A stretch of DNA of 64,000 nucleotides from Bin55 sp964572845 (GCA_964572845.1 CAZNFX010000006.1:186001-250000); one strand, 5' to 3'. Counted from the stretch's first letter, positions 46,701 to 55,850 are shown. Notes: generated from the sequence alone by a model not told the origin. Numbers and translations: made by a program.

Positions 46701-47178
46701 GATTGACAATCGAACCAACGTCAATGGGTTCGGCGAACTCGAACCCGCCAATTACCGCAATCAGCCCAATTGTGCTCGGGATGAGAATGACGATCGCCAC
46801 TAGCAGCCAAATTGCTGCCGTTGTCGCGATTACACGACCAGTCAATAGCTCGAAGTTCGAGACGGGTTTTGCATCCAAGACTTCCGCGATTTGATTGCTT
46901 TGATGACGTTGTGCTGCGTCGAATACAAGAAATAGTGCGGCCAGCTGAAAGATCAGGAAAAAGGACGGATCGATGTTCTCCAATAGGTACTTTGGAGTGG
47001 CTGCGCCAAATGTTGGCGAATACGGAGCAGCAAACACCAAAATCGTGCATGACATTGCATACGCGACGAGGGCAGCTAGAGGAAGCAGGATTCGTAGAAT
47101 CTTGAACCTCGTTAGCCGAATAATTGCCCCAAATTCTGCTCGAGCTGCGGCAAGAATTCTGCTAACTAAGTTGCCCAA
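43723..47178 (-). CDS. Permease / dead-M1-like ectodomain / golvesin-like protein, copy 2
   Basis: Same architecture as its neighbours at 1151 residues: about seven N-terminal membrane segments with PSFFLIFQLAALFLVFDA and AEVLDAKPVSNFELLTGR, a WYPVPS block near residue 447, VGGGWRM near 588, FLTDWITGTSLPGY, IIVDDLDPSFEV and a final VYADAIRW. Again there is no HExxH. It is the most divergent copy in its first 40 residues. The start appears to be TTG 47178 with GGGA about 6 nt upstream; no ATG is available without shortening the aligned N terminus. It is 69 nt upstream of copy 1, so probably cotranscribed. Function unknown. Confidence 0.8.
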   Translation of the reverse strand: MGNLVSRILAAARAEFGAIIRLTRFKILRILLPLAALVAYAMSCTILVFAAPYSPTFGAATPKYLLENIDPSFFLIFQLAALFLVFDAAQRHQSNQIAEVLDAKPVSNFELLTGRVIATTAAIWLLVAIVILIPSTIGLIAVIGGFEFAEPIDVGSIVNLIVLDAPVTLLFWCAFTVFLSSALRLRIVAFAVTASFMFLWFFLTIKSPYSLLRLVSPSSNDALFISDLVPELVAIPTLLARLATLILAFVFVMLAAAWLKRQDAPTPQNSHAVAALALVACLAIYGVASAMVFGEIGQLTKWQDFHASAREDRPVDMKSISGTVLLNHGSHLEIDLNLEFATDSSNSESLVFAFNPAMAIQKLELNGTKTNHTFQNGLLQINATSPLAANAVHTLRIIAGGRPNPRFAYLDSAVNYTTDPNVPIRSTLLFGREGSLFTSQYIALMPSVCWYPVPSPINGQLANQQRGSDYFEVDLAVKVTPSDFSLVGTGLTTRQSEEDSTYKVTSQTPLREIGLFASAFLRVAAEVDGAVVAMYIHRSHAPNLAWLGDYQETLQSELENWLRSYRIHGLTLPQQSMSFVEVPRQLRTVGGGWRMDSVATLPGVVLVKEHGFPTAPLTLGLARLEERINDWEQLRASQSNLIVQYLARGLETDNLWVSLPNALWSDVTSATGEYSEALDQIARSLIATLSPNPHQFFSIYSSTHIAHMTGVNPSVPGEFSGTVLNNRPVPSPIQSFVDQYGLRASVWDYAEKLGYADLPTEDNQRNLEFVLFKSNEIARALLSLNGEEKVFRWLSSVRTIFAGTNYTYRDMLELAEEHELIVEPFLTDWITGTSLPGYVVSRMQVDRIADDGEGNPQYKTSVTVRNMEPVGGFVRLQYPTEETWDWTFPYYTQSNGAHIDAETSRQINLITTYEVRTARLLSGLSLNRGAISLRKSSSTVGDLRDVEPPPFAEPSDWEPNLEPGIIVDDLDPSFEVFQPAPNLTQPRPLGPVGWFAPPRLQLELDAGLPFLGTYWSRIPEFRVARGTWGRIIESSAYGRYRKTVAQAWIQGRMHTARFTAKLPEPAKWTLSFHVPRAWRPSPNVDVQWQFKIFNDNEQWQREFDLGSKVTGWNRIGEFGLSEGSISVEIAATSKPGYVYADAIRWTRADQP

Positions 47179-47322
47179 TGAAGTTCCCGCAGCCTGTTCT
47201 GATTCTTGCCTAGTCTAACCTTGGTGTGCAACGATTTTGAGTGTAACCTTGAATGACACGCCGATTGGGCGATTTGGTCAAACGGATCGTCCGGGAATCT
47301 TGCAGATTTAAAGCCACGGGAG

Positions 47323-50300
47323 CTAAGAATCGTCAGCCTTGCTCCATCGGATTGCGTCCGCATGTACAAATCCAAACCCTGACGCTTCAACGAGCTCCAC
47401 CCTGACCCTTCCCTCTGTCAATGGGAATTGGTCGACTTTCTGCCATCCTAGGTCTTGTGATTTTGCGACGAGTTCGACATCGTATGAACTACTGCCGTTA
47501 GTTATGACAAGCTTGTACGCCATCTCGTGGCCAAGTCTTCGCTGGAATATTCCTGGCGGGATGTGGTAGTCAAGTGTCCATAGCGATGAATCTTGCGTCG
47601 CGGATTCAAACGTCACTCTAGGAAATTTCTGCAGTCCATCGTTCCAAAGGCTGGTGGAGGTTCTACGATACTTGCCATAGGCACCATCGATGGCAACGCG
47701 ATTCCACATGCCTCTACCCTGGTAAGTTAGTTGCCAAGAGTCGTCTCGGTCCCAACTGAGTAATCCATCTTCAAGCTCGATTTCCAATTTATGCTCGCTA
47801 AACCAATCGAAGGGCCCAAGATTGGCCGTCTGCTTGACCCTTGGGACCTCCTGAAGTACCGTGAAACCTGGGTCAAGATCATCGACAACGATTCCTATCT
47901 CCACGGGAGCCCATTCACTGTCCTCGACGGTGGGAGCAGGCGCGTCGCTCAAGTATTCTGGAACAGACTCGAACTGGGACCATAGCAACATTGGTTGTCG
48001 GTTGAGCGAAAGATGAGGTTCAATTCTCACTCGGTTTAGGGAGTGTGACTCCACCAGATTGAATTGTTTTGCTGAATTGCCCGCTATTCGCGAGAATCCT
48101 GCCATTGGTCGTGGTGAAGATTGATCGTAGTAGTGCAAAGTGATGAATCCTGCAACTGGCTCCATGTTTCTCACTACAATCGATGTCTGGTAGCGTGGAT
48201 TGCCTTGCTCGTCATCTGCAATGCGTTTTAGATCGATCAGTTTGGCTGAGTACGCAGGCAACTGAGATTCGTCCAACCAATCAGTCAAGAACGGGTCGAC
48301 GACTACTTCATGCTCATCCGCGACTTGGATGAGATCGTTGTAGGTGTAGCTTTGCCCAGCAAATCGCAGACGTACGTCGGCAAGCCAACCTAGGATCTTC
48401 TCAGTAGTGTTTGCATAGTGCATTGCTGTCGCAATTGCATTGGTTTTGTTCAGCACCAGTTCAAGATCTTCCTGATTGTCGGCTTGGGAAGGCAACTGGG
48501 AGAATCCAGTTTGTTCAATGCCATTCCATATCGACTGGCGCTGTCCGTAATTCACTTCGGACTCTCGAACCTCAAAGTACCAGGGCGCCCAACCGTCAGG
48601 ATCGGCCCCATAGGTCAACGTGTAAGGGCTAACGGCAGTGGTGTTAGCTACATGCAACGTGGAATAGATCGAGAAGAACTGTTGTGGTGTTTTTGCACGG
48701 GTCGAAATCAATGCGCACACAATTTGGTCCAAGACTTCGGCGTGTCTGCCGCTGGCGGATGTTACATGTGACCATAGGTGCTCAGGAACTGTCGTCCACA
48801 GGTTGTCGACGCCAACGCCCATTTCGAAGAATCGAGACAAGAGATTTACCTGCGTTTCAGGGAAATCATCCGGTTCTGCTTCGCGTTTAGCAAATCGGAT
48901 TGCAAGATTGAAATTGGTTCTGGGAAATGCCTGTTCCTTCATCAATGCGATTCCAGGCAAGGAGCTCATGTTGTCCATTCGCCACCCTCCTCCTACAGTA
49001 CGCAACCGATTCGGCACCTCTACAAACGCAATTCTCTTGTGAGGGATGGTCAGGTTGTGATCTGAGTAGGGTTGTAGCCATTCTTTTGCTTCGGTTATGA
49101 ACGTTTCTTCGATGCCCTTCACAAGGTTTAAGTTTTTTGCATGCCGTCTGTGTAGGTGCATCGAGAAAGTGACACCGTCTATGTCGACAGACGCGCTCTT
49201 GTAGTCTGCTGCGAACAGACCGATCTCTGGAACTGGTACCTCCGAGTTCATTCGGTATACCGAAGCATTGTCGTCAATTTGGTTGGTTATTCCCGTACCA
49301 ATCAAACGCAGGCTTTCATTGGAAAGTCTGACGGACAAATCCACATTGAAGAAGTCTCTTCCACGTTGAGTCGACACAAAGTCTCCGCGTACCGGTCCGG
49401 GTACGGGATACCAATAGACATCTGGCATCAGAACCACGAAGTTGGATCGGAAAACAGAACCATCCCTGCCTAGGATTCGAACCGACCTGATCGGCACGCT
49501 CGAGTCTGTCATATAGTCGACAGCACTATCGAAGTATGCGAAGCGGGGATCAGGTATGCCGTGTGCTACAACATGCAGCACATGCTGAGAACCAAGATCT
49601 TGCGTATTTTGGACGTCTATTTCGATCAAACCATCCCGGAAGGTGTAGTTCATTGTTTGACCATCGAGTTCCAACTTGTCAATGGCCATGCCAGGATTGA
49701 ACGTGAATACCAGTAGATCCAGTGGACGGTCGTCGACGTTCAATGTGAGACTCAGGTCGATATCAAGCCGTTTTCCTGGATTGATTTGAACTGTGCCCGA
49801 AATCTCATCCACTTCTATTGGGTCATTCCAAACGTATGAGCTGTGAGCTTGATGCCACTTTGCGGTTTTTGCGAAGTTGCTTACGACGTCCGTTGTGCTC
49901 AGTGCATACGCTCCCCCGCACAGCCCTATGGCAATCAAGACGGTCGAGAAGCGCACGACCGGCGAGGAGCCATCGCGACGCTGCATGGCGATCGCGGCGA
50001 CAACAGTGAGTGCAATCGCTCCTAGCACTGTAGCAAGACGCACAGCAAGGGTCTGCCACGATGGAAAGTCTGGAACCAAATCCGAGACAAAGAGGCTGTC
50101 GTTGGATGACGCGGAAACGATGGATAACAGAGAATAGGGGACGTCAAGAACCAGAAAGAACCACGCAAACATTCCTGCGAGCCCTACCACTATGGTGAGT
50201 ATTCGTACGCGCAGCACCACACTGAGAAAAACGATTGCGGAACTCCAGACCAACAAGGTGGCAGGTGCATCAATCAGCAGGAGATTTATGATCGAGTGCA

Positions 50301-50760
50301 ATTGAATGGGCTCGACATAGTTAAAGTTGAACGCGTTTGCCACAACCCCAAAGCACTGCATTGCAAGTACATTCACAGTTGCAACGAGCCAGAGCAAGAA
50401 GGCGGTGCCCAAGACCCTTCCCGTCAGGTACTCGAGGTTGGAAACAGGTTTTGAGTCGAGAACTTCGTCGATGCGATTTCTTGTGTGCTGATTTGCTGAG
50501 TCGAAGAGCAGGAGAAGGGCGGCCATTTGGAACGCCAAGAAAAACGTTGGATCTATACCTCCTAGCAGGTAGAGTGGAGTTGCTGCTCCCATCGATGGAG
50601 AATACGGTGCTGTGAAACTCAAGATCAAGCACGACAGGCCATAACCAGCGAGCGAAATCACGGAGAGTACGACCACAACGGTCCAAAATCGGACCAATCT
50701 ACGGGACGTTCGCATTTCGGCCGCGGCCACATTGAGGATTGTCGTTAGCTGCAAGTTCAT
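47323..50760 (-). CDS. Permease / dead-M1-like ectodomain / golvesin-like protein, copy 3 (first transcribed)
   Basis: At 1145 residues this copy is first in the minus-strand array. Membrane segments occupy residues about 25-300, with PTFFLAFQMAALLLLFDS and DEVLDSKPVSNLEYLTGR. The ectodomain has YWYPVPG, VGGGWRM near residue 588, FLTDWLDESQLPAY, IVVDDLDPGFTV and VHADAIRW. HExxH is absent. ATG 50760 has AAAGG about 8 nt upstream. The 144-nt gap to copy 2 and 587-nt gap to the divergent solenoid array leave room for a promoter, which I could not define. The triplicate suggests duplication followed by considerable divergence. Function unknown. Confidence 0.8.
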   Translation of the reverse strand: MNLQLTTILNVAAAEMRTSRRLVRFWTVVVVLSVISLAGYGLSCLILSFTAPYSPSMGAATPLYLLGGIDPTFFLAFQMAALLLLFDSANQHTRNRIDEVLDSKPVSNLEYLTGRVLGTAFLLWLVATVNVLAMQCFGVVANAFNFNYVEPIQLHSIINLLLIDAPATLLVWSSAIVFLSVVLRVRILTIVVGLAGMFAWFFLVLDVPYSLLSIVSASSNDSLFVSDLVPDFPSWQTLAVRLATVLGAIALTVVAAIAMQRRDGSSPVVRFSTVLIAIGLCGGAYALSTTDVVSNFAKTAKWHQAHSSYVWNDPIEVDEISGTVQINPGKRLDIDLSLTLNVDDRPLDLLVFTFNPGMAIDKLELDGQTMNYTFRDGLIEIDVQNTQDLGSQHVLHVVAHGIPDPRFAYFDSAVDYMTDSSVPIRSVRILGRDGSVFRSNFVVLMPDVYWYPVPGPVRGDFVSTQRGRDFFNVDLSVRLSNESLRLIGTGITNQIDDNASVYRMNSEVPVPEIGLFAADYKSASVDIDGVTFSMHLHRRHAKNLNLVKGIEETFITEAKEWLQPYSDHNLTIPHKRIAFVEVPNRLRTVGGGWRMDNMSSLPGIALMKEQAFPRTNFNLAIRFAKREAEPDDFPETQVNLLSRFFEMGVGVDNLWTTVPEHLWSHVTSASGRHAEVLDQIVCALISTRAKTPQQFFSIYSTLHVANTTAVSPYTLTYGADPDGWAPWYFEVRESEVNYGQRQSIWNGIEQTGFSQLPSQADNQEDLELVLNKTNAIATAMHYANTTEKILGWLADVRLRFAGQSYTYNDLIQVADEHEVVVDPFLTDWLDESQLPAYSAKLIDLKRIADDEQGNPRYQTSIVVRNMEPVAGFITLHYYDQSSPRPMAGFSRIAGNSAKQFNLVESHSLNRVRIEPHLSLNRQPMLLWSQFESVPEYLSDAPAPTVEDSEWAPVEIGIVVDDLDPGFTVLQEVPRVKQTANLGPFDWFSEHKLEIELEDGLLSWDRDDSWQLTYQGRGMWNRVAIDGAYGKYRRTSTSLWNDGLQKFPRVTFESATQDSSLWTLDYHIPPGIFQRRLGHEMAYKLVITNGSSSYDVELVAKSQDLGWQKVDQFPLTEGRVRVELVEASGFGFVHADAIRWSKADDS

Positions 50761-51347
50761 TAGCGCCGCCTTTTAGGGGGATTTCTGGGGCTACTCAACA
50801 GCATGCAATTCCTGTGCCATTTGGGACCATCATGTTTCTCAATTTCTTAAGTTATTTGCTCCAATCGTTCCAAATCCCCGCTTGGTTGTGTGGTGCGGTT
50901 ACTGGTAGCAAATAGCACAGTCATGTTGCGGACTAGAAGCTTAGCAGATGTTCTTCAACACCAAACCTAGGTTACTGGCGTAGAGCGTCTAATCACTTAC
51001 TTTCGATCGCCTCCGCAGAAGCAGAGCCAAAATACTCGACTCTTACGGATGAATTGATTGTCACATTCGACCACGGAAAATTCGCAATTTCAGACGGCAA
51101 GGCCGTAAGGACCATTAGCTTTGTGGTCTAGTGAAAGCAACCACAAGAGCAGTGAATTTTGGTCACTAGGCGCACTCTGTTGGCCTTGCTTTCCCACGCC
51201 TTGTTAACTATGGTTGTAGCGAGGCGAGATCATTCCGATAGTCATGTGTTGCGCGCCCAGGTTTCTATTTGTGTCAAGTGCGACTCGACTTGACCGGGAA
51301 TACCCAAGCGCATAGCATGACGGCAATACATCCAATCGATTGAATTC
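50761..51347. other. 587-nt divergent intergenic region between the two triplicated arrays
   Basis: No convincing gene is present. At its right edge it holds the promoter of the first solenoid gene (51290-51318). Its middle is unremarkable AT-balanced sequence with no strong hairpin or repeat that I could see. It is the natural place for joint control of both arrays. Confidence 0.5.
51290..51318 (+). promoter_or_regulatory. Promoter of solenoid gene 1 (duplicated form)
   Basis: TTGACC (51290-51295), 17 nt, TAGCAT (51313-51318). The same hexamers with the same spacing precede solenoid gene 2 while the spacer differs, which supports it as a real promoter. The leader would be about 23 nt and has no Shine-Dalgarno sequence. 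Confidence 0.65.
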
Positions 51348-53264
51348 GTGAAAAGTACCGGATCGACGAGACGCGATATTGTGCAGCTCGCAGTTGCGTT
51401 CCTCGTCGGAGTCGCCACCACTAGTGCCGTGTATTGGCAGTTCATTATCCCGGAAAGCGGTGATCGATCGACAGTTGCCAATTCAGTTCCGGCGCTGGCG
51501 ACCAATGAGCCCGCCGCTCTTGAGCAAGAACCATTCGATAGGAATGCCGGTGTGCAGGGGGTGCCGGAGGGGGCTGTGCGGAATCTTGAGGACCTGCAAG
51601 CAATCGATAGCGCATTTGAGCGTAGTCGGGCATTGCGCAATCTCCTAGTCGGTATGGATCAGGAACAGGTATTAGAACTTTTAGCGCAAACTGAGGACAT
51701 CTTCTCGGAATTTGACAGGAATCTCCTGCGGTCGGCCGTCGTTCAAAAACTGGCTCACATAAATCCAAACCTTGCGTTGTCACGGGTACTTGAATGGAAC
51801 CGGGAAATTTCCTCTCGCGATTTGGTGATTTTTGTCTTCCGCGAATGGGCACGCTCCGATTTGGACGAGGCCGTCTCTCGTGCGCGTACGCTCGAATTCC
51901 AGATGAAAGAGTTGGCTCTTGGCGCTATCGTTCAGGAACGGGCGGATCTTTCCGAAGAAACCCTCCGAGCGATTGCTCGTGACCTCGGAAACGAGAAGAT
52001 TGCGATTTCAGCGATCGTCAGTCGAAAGATTGAAGAGGCGATCGATGATCCAGCAAAAGCATGGAATGAACTGGCCGTCGAATTGCAGGACGATAGAGCG
52101 AATATATTGACCTTGTCGCAGGTTGCAAGAGCCTGGATTGAGGAGAGTGGTCTGGGTGTGTTGGACCAAATACAGCAGTCGTTGTCAAATCCTGAAATGC
52201 GGAGGAACGTTGTCAATAACATTCTCTTGAATGCTGCGAATGATGATCCTGCAAGCGCTTTCGAATATGCATTGACAGCAGATGGCGACCAGTTCTATAC
52301 GTCCCTAGCGACAGTCGTAGGTGTGTGGGCGAGATCGGATCCTCGCACGGCGTTGGCGGCAGCAGCTGAAATCGAAAATCTGTCCATGCGCAATTCCGCA
52401 GAAGAGTCGATCATCTCTACATGGGCCTACATGGAACCAAGGGAGTTGTGGCAGATTATTGACGGATTGCCTGAACGCCTCCATGAGATCGCCACTGAAT
52501 CAGCGATCTCGGAGCTAGTCAACGAATCTCCGGAGGAGGCTGCTCAGCTGGTGGCTGGTATGGAATCGAGTACCTTGCGTTTGGCGGCGACTCAAAAAGT
52601 AGTGTCCTACTGGGCATTTAAGGACTACAAAGCTACTCTTGAGTGGCTTCTTAACGAGCCGGCCATAGAGCAAGATAGATCGATTTTTCTGGGGTACATC
52701 ATTCCCACTCTTGCTCAGACAGACCCAGACCTCGCTATGGATATCGCGCTTTCTCTGCCAATCGAAGATGACGTGCCCGATTCCGACATATATGGAATTG
52801 GGGCGGTTGGGATGGAGTTCAATGTTATGCAAAACCTTTCTCTTACAGATCTAGACAAGGCAATCGAGCTGTTTCCCCAGGTGCGCGAGGGTCCGACGAA
52901 GCTTGCATCTTTTCTGCCAGTCTCTCAACAATTGATTGGCCTTGGGGAGGTTGATCGGACATTTGCTTTGGTCGAGGGAGTCCCCGAATCTGAAAGATCC
53001 AAGTTCTATATGGCGCTTATCTCCACATGGGCCGGATTCGATGCCGAAGGATTGCTCGATTCGATGGACCGATTCCCGGGAACGGAGGTCAAGTCGAGAG
53101 CGGCGATGGCGCTGATAGCCGTTAATTGGATTTCCAAGGAATTGTCTGACGAACAAATCAAAATGGCGAGGAATCTCCTCACTGAAGACGACGCCAAGAC
53201 ACTTGAGGAGGGAGATGCACGAATGATCAAGCAAGCGCTCCATGGGATGGGACTGTCGAGGTGA
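51348..53264 (+). CDS. Membrane-anchored helical solenoid protein, copy 1
   Basis: I do not recognise this 638-residue protein. One hydrophobic segment (about residues 11-29, with AFLVGVATTSAVYW) would anchor it in the inner membrane with the rest in the periplasm. Residues about 85-620 are helical repeats of about 32-33 residues marked by W-A-x-x-D-P-x-x-A: EWARSDLDEA, VWARSDPRTA, TWAYMEPREL, YWAFKDYKAT and TWAGFDAEGL, with weaker units such as LVNESPEEAA between. No enzyme motif is seen; protein binding is the likely role. Start is GTG 51348. It faces the permease-like array and heads its own array of three. Confidence 0.8.
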   Translation: MKSTGSTRRDIVQLAVAFLVGVATTSAVYWQFIIPESGDRSTVANSVPALATNEPAALEQEPFDRNAGVQGVPEGAVRNLEDLQAIDSAFERSRALRNLLVGMDQEQVLELLAQTEDIFSEFDRNLLRSAVVQKLAHINPNLALSRVLEWNREISSRDLVIFVFREWARSDLDEAVSRARTLEFQMKELALGAIVQERADLSEETLRAIARDLGNEKIAISAIVSRKIEEAIDDPAKAWNELAVELQDDRANILTLSQVARAWIEESGLGVLDQIQQSLSNPEMRRNVVNNILLNAANDDPASAFEYALTADGDQFYTSLATVVGVWARSDPRTALAAAAEIENLSMRNSAEESIISTWAYMEPRELWQIIDGLPERLHEIATESAISELVNESPEEAAQLVAGMESSTLRLAATQKVVSYWAFKDYKATLEWLLNEPAIEQDRSIFLGYIIPTLAQTDPDLAMDIALSLPIEDDVPDSDIYGIGAVGMEFNVMQNLSLTDLDKAIELFPQVREGPTKLASFLPVSQQLIGLGEVDRTFALVEGVPESERSKFYMALISTWAGFDAEGLLDSMDRFPGTEVKSRAAMALIAVNWISKELSDEQIKMARNLLTEDDAKTLEEGDARMIKQALHGMGLSR

Positions 53265-53815
53265 TCCCGTCAGTAAGGCACTGGCTAAATCAGCAACTCT
53301 CGCGCCAATGCAGCTAGCGTTGGCGGTCAATCGAATTGGTGACTCGACCCGGTGATCTCGTGTCCTGGACTTCCTCGTCGAGACAGTGCCGCAACACATT
53401 CGAGTCGATCCGTACTTTGCACGAAGAACGCTGGAGTTCATTTCAGCAATTGAACAATAGTGTGCATTCAAGCTTATTCGGCGAGCCCCATTCTTTTGCA
53501 TTCGACAACAGCCCATTTGGAGTGTCACATTTCGAGGAACGGCCAGTAGTCGGCGGAGAGCGTCTACTCGCTTTGATCCATTCGGTCATCAGGTTGCGCA
53601 GAGCATTGCACGTAGACTCAATGGAGTTGGCGCGTGATGTAAGCTCAAACTCCGGTTCCAAGGGATTTGCACTGTCGTTGATTCGCAGCATGTCCATGCG
53701 TTGGATGTGTACGAACGCGATCACCTGGAGTATCCAAGGTCTATTGGCTTGACCCTACATTGTCGAACGCATAGCATGTCGGCAGTTTCTCCAAACGATT
53801 GAGTACCCATAAACC
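53265..53815. other. 551-nt spacer between solenoid genes 1 and 2
   Basis: A 138-codon frame at 53336-53752 exists but shows no family features and no good start, so I leave it uncalled. The only feature I support is the promoter at 53749-53777. The spacer may hold remains of an older duplication. Confidence 0.45.
53749..53777 (+). promoter_or_regulatory. Promoter of solenoid gene 2 (duplicated form)
   Basis: TTGACC (53749-53754), 17 nt, TAGCAT (53772-53777), identical in hexamers and spacing to that of solenoid gene 1. The transcribed leaders are related too: both run TAGCATG-CGGCA and later TCCAA-CGATTGA. Confidence 0.65.
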
Positions 53816-55681
53816 ATGGATTCACCAAATCGCTTGATCGTTCTTCTTACATTTGCTTTCCTGCTTGGCGTGGTGGCCTCAGGCGCGGGGTACTGGGTTG
53901 TCAACTCGACCGGGAAAAGCAACCATTCGACGTACTCTGCCTCGCCAGAGTTTCCAATCCAGAACGAGTCGACAAATCCTGACCAGAGCGTGTCGTTGGA
54001 CGACGCTGGTTTCTCGGATACACCACTTCTAGTCGTGAATCAATATGCAGGTCTCGAAAGTTTCGATAGTGCGTTTGAACGAGGAGTGGCACTGCACAAT
54101 TTCTTGGGCAATCTCGGTGAGGAGCAAGTATCTGAACTACTTGCGCAATCTAAGCAGATTTTTTCGAGTTCAGAGCGCGACGAACTTCGGCTCGCTGGCA
54201 TACAAAGACTAGCGCAACTCAATCCGAAATTGGCCGTGTCTCGTGTGCTTGAAATGGACCAAAGTGGTCAATTGGACCTGGTAGGCGCTGTGTTCAAAGA
54301 GTGGGCTCATTCCAATTTGGACGAAGCCGTTTCAGAGGCGACGACGCTTGAGGAGTGGAACAAAGAACATGCATTGGCCGCAATCGTGGAGGAACGAACG
54401 GATCTTTCCGACGACACACTCCAAACAATCGCCAGAAAGCTTGGCAATGAGCAAGCTGCGATAAGGGCAATCGCACACCTAAAAATCAGTGAAGCCATGG
54501 GGGATCCTGAGAGAGCGTGGAACGAAATGGCTGTCGACTTGCAACACGACCTCCAAAGCGAGCGGGCAATTTTCCGTGTGGCGAAGGCTTGGGTTGAACA
54601 GAGTGGACTGAGTGTACTGGAGCACGTCTCTCAATCTCTTACCAATCCCAATACGCGGCTTAAGGTGGTCCGCGAAGTGCTTATTGACGCTGCCGGTCGA
54701 GATCCTGTCTCCGCGTTCAGCTTTGCATTGTCAGTCGAGAACGACCAGTGGAATTCGACGATACGAAACGTTTCCCGCATTTGGGCACAATTGGATCCAC
54801 AATCAGCTCTCGCAGCTGCATTCGCTATCGAGAAAATGTCTGTTCGCAGGAACGCAGAAGAATCGGTTTTGAACGTTTGGGCGGGAAACAATCCTCGCGC
54901 AGTGTTAGGGATCATAGACGCACTTCCCGAACATCTGCAGTCCACGGCGACTACATATGCTGTTAGGGAGCTTTCTAAGCATACTCCTGAAGAAGCAGCT
55001 AAGTACGTGGCTGGTATGGAATCGGGAAGGGTAAGTTCACAGGTTGCTTCACTAGTCGCTGGTATGTGGGCGCAGCGAGATCACGAGGCAGCGCTTGCAT
55101 GGGTTCTCAACGAACCCAACATCGAGGAAGTTCGGCCGAGCGTGCTGCCTACAGTGCTATCGACATTAGTACAGGTAGATCCGCAGCTTGCCATGGACAC
55201 AGCACTCGCTCAACCCATCGAAACTGTCGACTCGGACCCCGGCATTTCTGCGTCTGAAGGTATTGGGATGGAGCAAGACGTCATAGCATCGCTCGTTTAT
55301 TCCGATCTGGATAAAGCCATCGAGCTGCTTCCCCAAGTACGCGAGGGACCAACGAGGACTGTTGCCTATATGTCGGTCGCTAGTGCTCTAGTAAGTGCAG
55401 GCGATGGTGATCGGGCGTTTTCCATTGCCAAACAAATATCCAACGCAGACCGAGAGAGTTTCTACATGTCGATTGCATCGGCATGGGCAGGACACGATCC
55501 CGAGGGACTGCTTAACTCGATGGACCGCTTTCCCACAAGCGAATTCAAGTCGAAAGTAGCGCTATTGCTGATTTCCCGGAATGGTTATTCCACTGAATTG
55601 TCCGACGATCAAGTTGAAAAGGCGAAGAATTTTCTTACAGAAGAAGATGCGAAAGCACTTGCGGCAAGTGGGTCTGAATAA
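53816..55681 (+). CDS. Membrane-anchored helical solenoid protein, copy 2
   Basis: This 621-residue paralogue of the previous gene has the same plan: an N-terminal membrane anchor (about residues 7-27, FAFLLGVVASGAGYW), a variable Ser/Asp-rich linker to about residue 70, then the repeat solenoid. Matching signature units are EWAHSNLDEA, IWAQLDPQSA, VWAGNNPRAV, MWAQRDHEAA and AWAGHDPEGL. The C terminus keeps LTEEDAKALA. The anchor and linker vary more than the solenoid, and WAGHDPEGLLNSMDRFP is nearly identical to copy 1. Start is ATG 53816. Function unknown. Confidence 0.8.
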   Translation: MDSPNRLIVLLTFAFLLGVVASGAGYWVVNSTGKSNHSTYSASPEFPIQNESTNPDQSVSLDDAGFSDTPLLVVNQYAGLESFDSAFERGVALHNFLGNLGEEQVSELLAQSKQIFSSSERDELRLAGIQRLAQLNPKLAVSRVLEMDQSGQLDLVGAVFKEWAHSNLDEAVSEATTLEEWNKEHALAAIVEERTDLSDDTLQTIARKLGNEQAAIRAIAHLKISEAMGDPERAWNEMAVDLQHDLQSERAIFRVAKAWVEQSGLSVLEHVSQSLTNPNTRLKVVREVLIDAAGRDPVSAFSFALSVENDQWNSTIRNVSRIWAQLDPQSALAAAFAIEKMSVRRNAEESVLNVWAGNNPRAVLGIIDALPEHLQSTATTYAVRELSKHTPEEAAKYVAGMESGRVSSQVASLVAGMWAQRDHEAALAWVLNEPNIEEVRPSVLPTVLSTLVQVDPQLAMDTALAQPIETVDSDPGISASEGIGMEQDVIASLVYSDLDKAIELLPQVREGPTRTVAYMSVASALVSAGDGDRAFSIAKQISNADRESFYMSIASAWAGHDPEGLLNSMDRFPTSEFKSKVALLLISRNGYSTELSDDQVEKAKNFLTEEDAKALAASGSE

Positions 55682-55791
55682 GACCGGACCAAAATCCAGG
55701 GCATTGGCATTTGATCTTCCCTTGGGAACCAATTGGGTCTATCTAAGAAATCCCTCAGATAGAGTTAGTGTTGGAATCATTGGATTGGACG

Positions 55792-55797
55792 TATAAG
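55792..55797 (+). promoter_or_regulatory. Possible -10 element before solenoid gene 3
   Basis: TATAAG at 55792-55797 has a TTGGAA 15 nt upstream (55771-55776), a poor spacing. The TTGACC/TAGCAT form of copies 1 and 2 is not present, so copy 3 may depend on read-through. Confidence 0.3.
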
Positions 55798-55850
55798 CAA
55801 TGTCACGGTCCTGCGTTTTCTGCTCTCACTGAAATCATTTTGGTTGATAC

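Noticed and set aside
40207..50760. Active M1 aminopeptidase activity for the three large proteins
   Set aside because: No HExxH in any copy; near misses such as HEKHK and HELEA do not fit.
53336..53752. 138-codon frame between solenoid genes 1 and 2
   Set aside because: Composition and start are unconvincing, no recognisable domain, and its end overlaps the promoter of gene 2.
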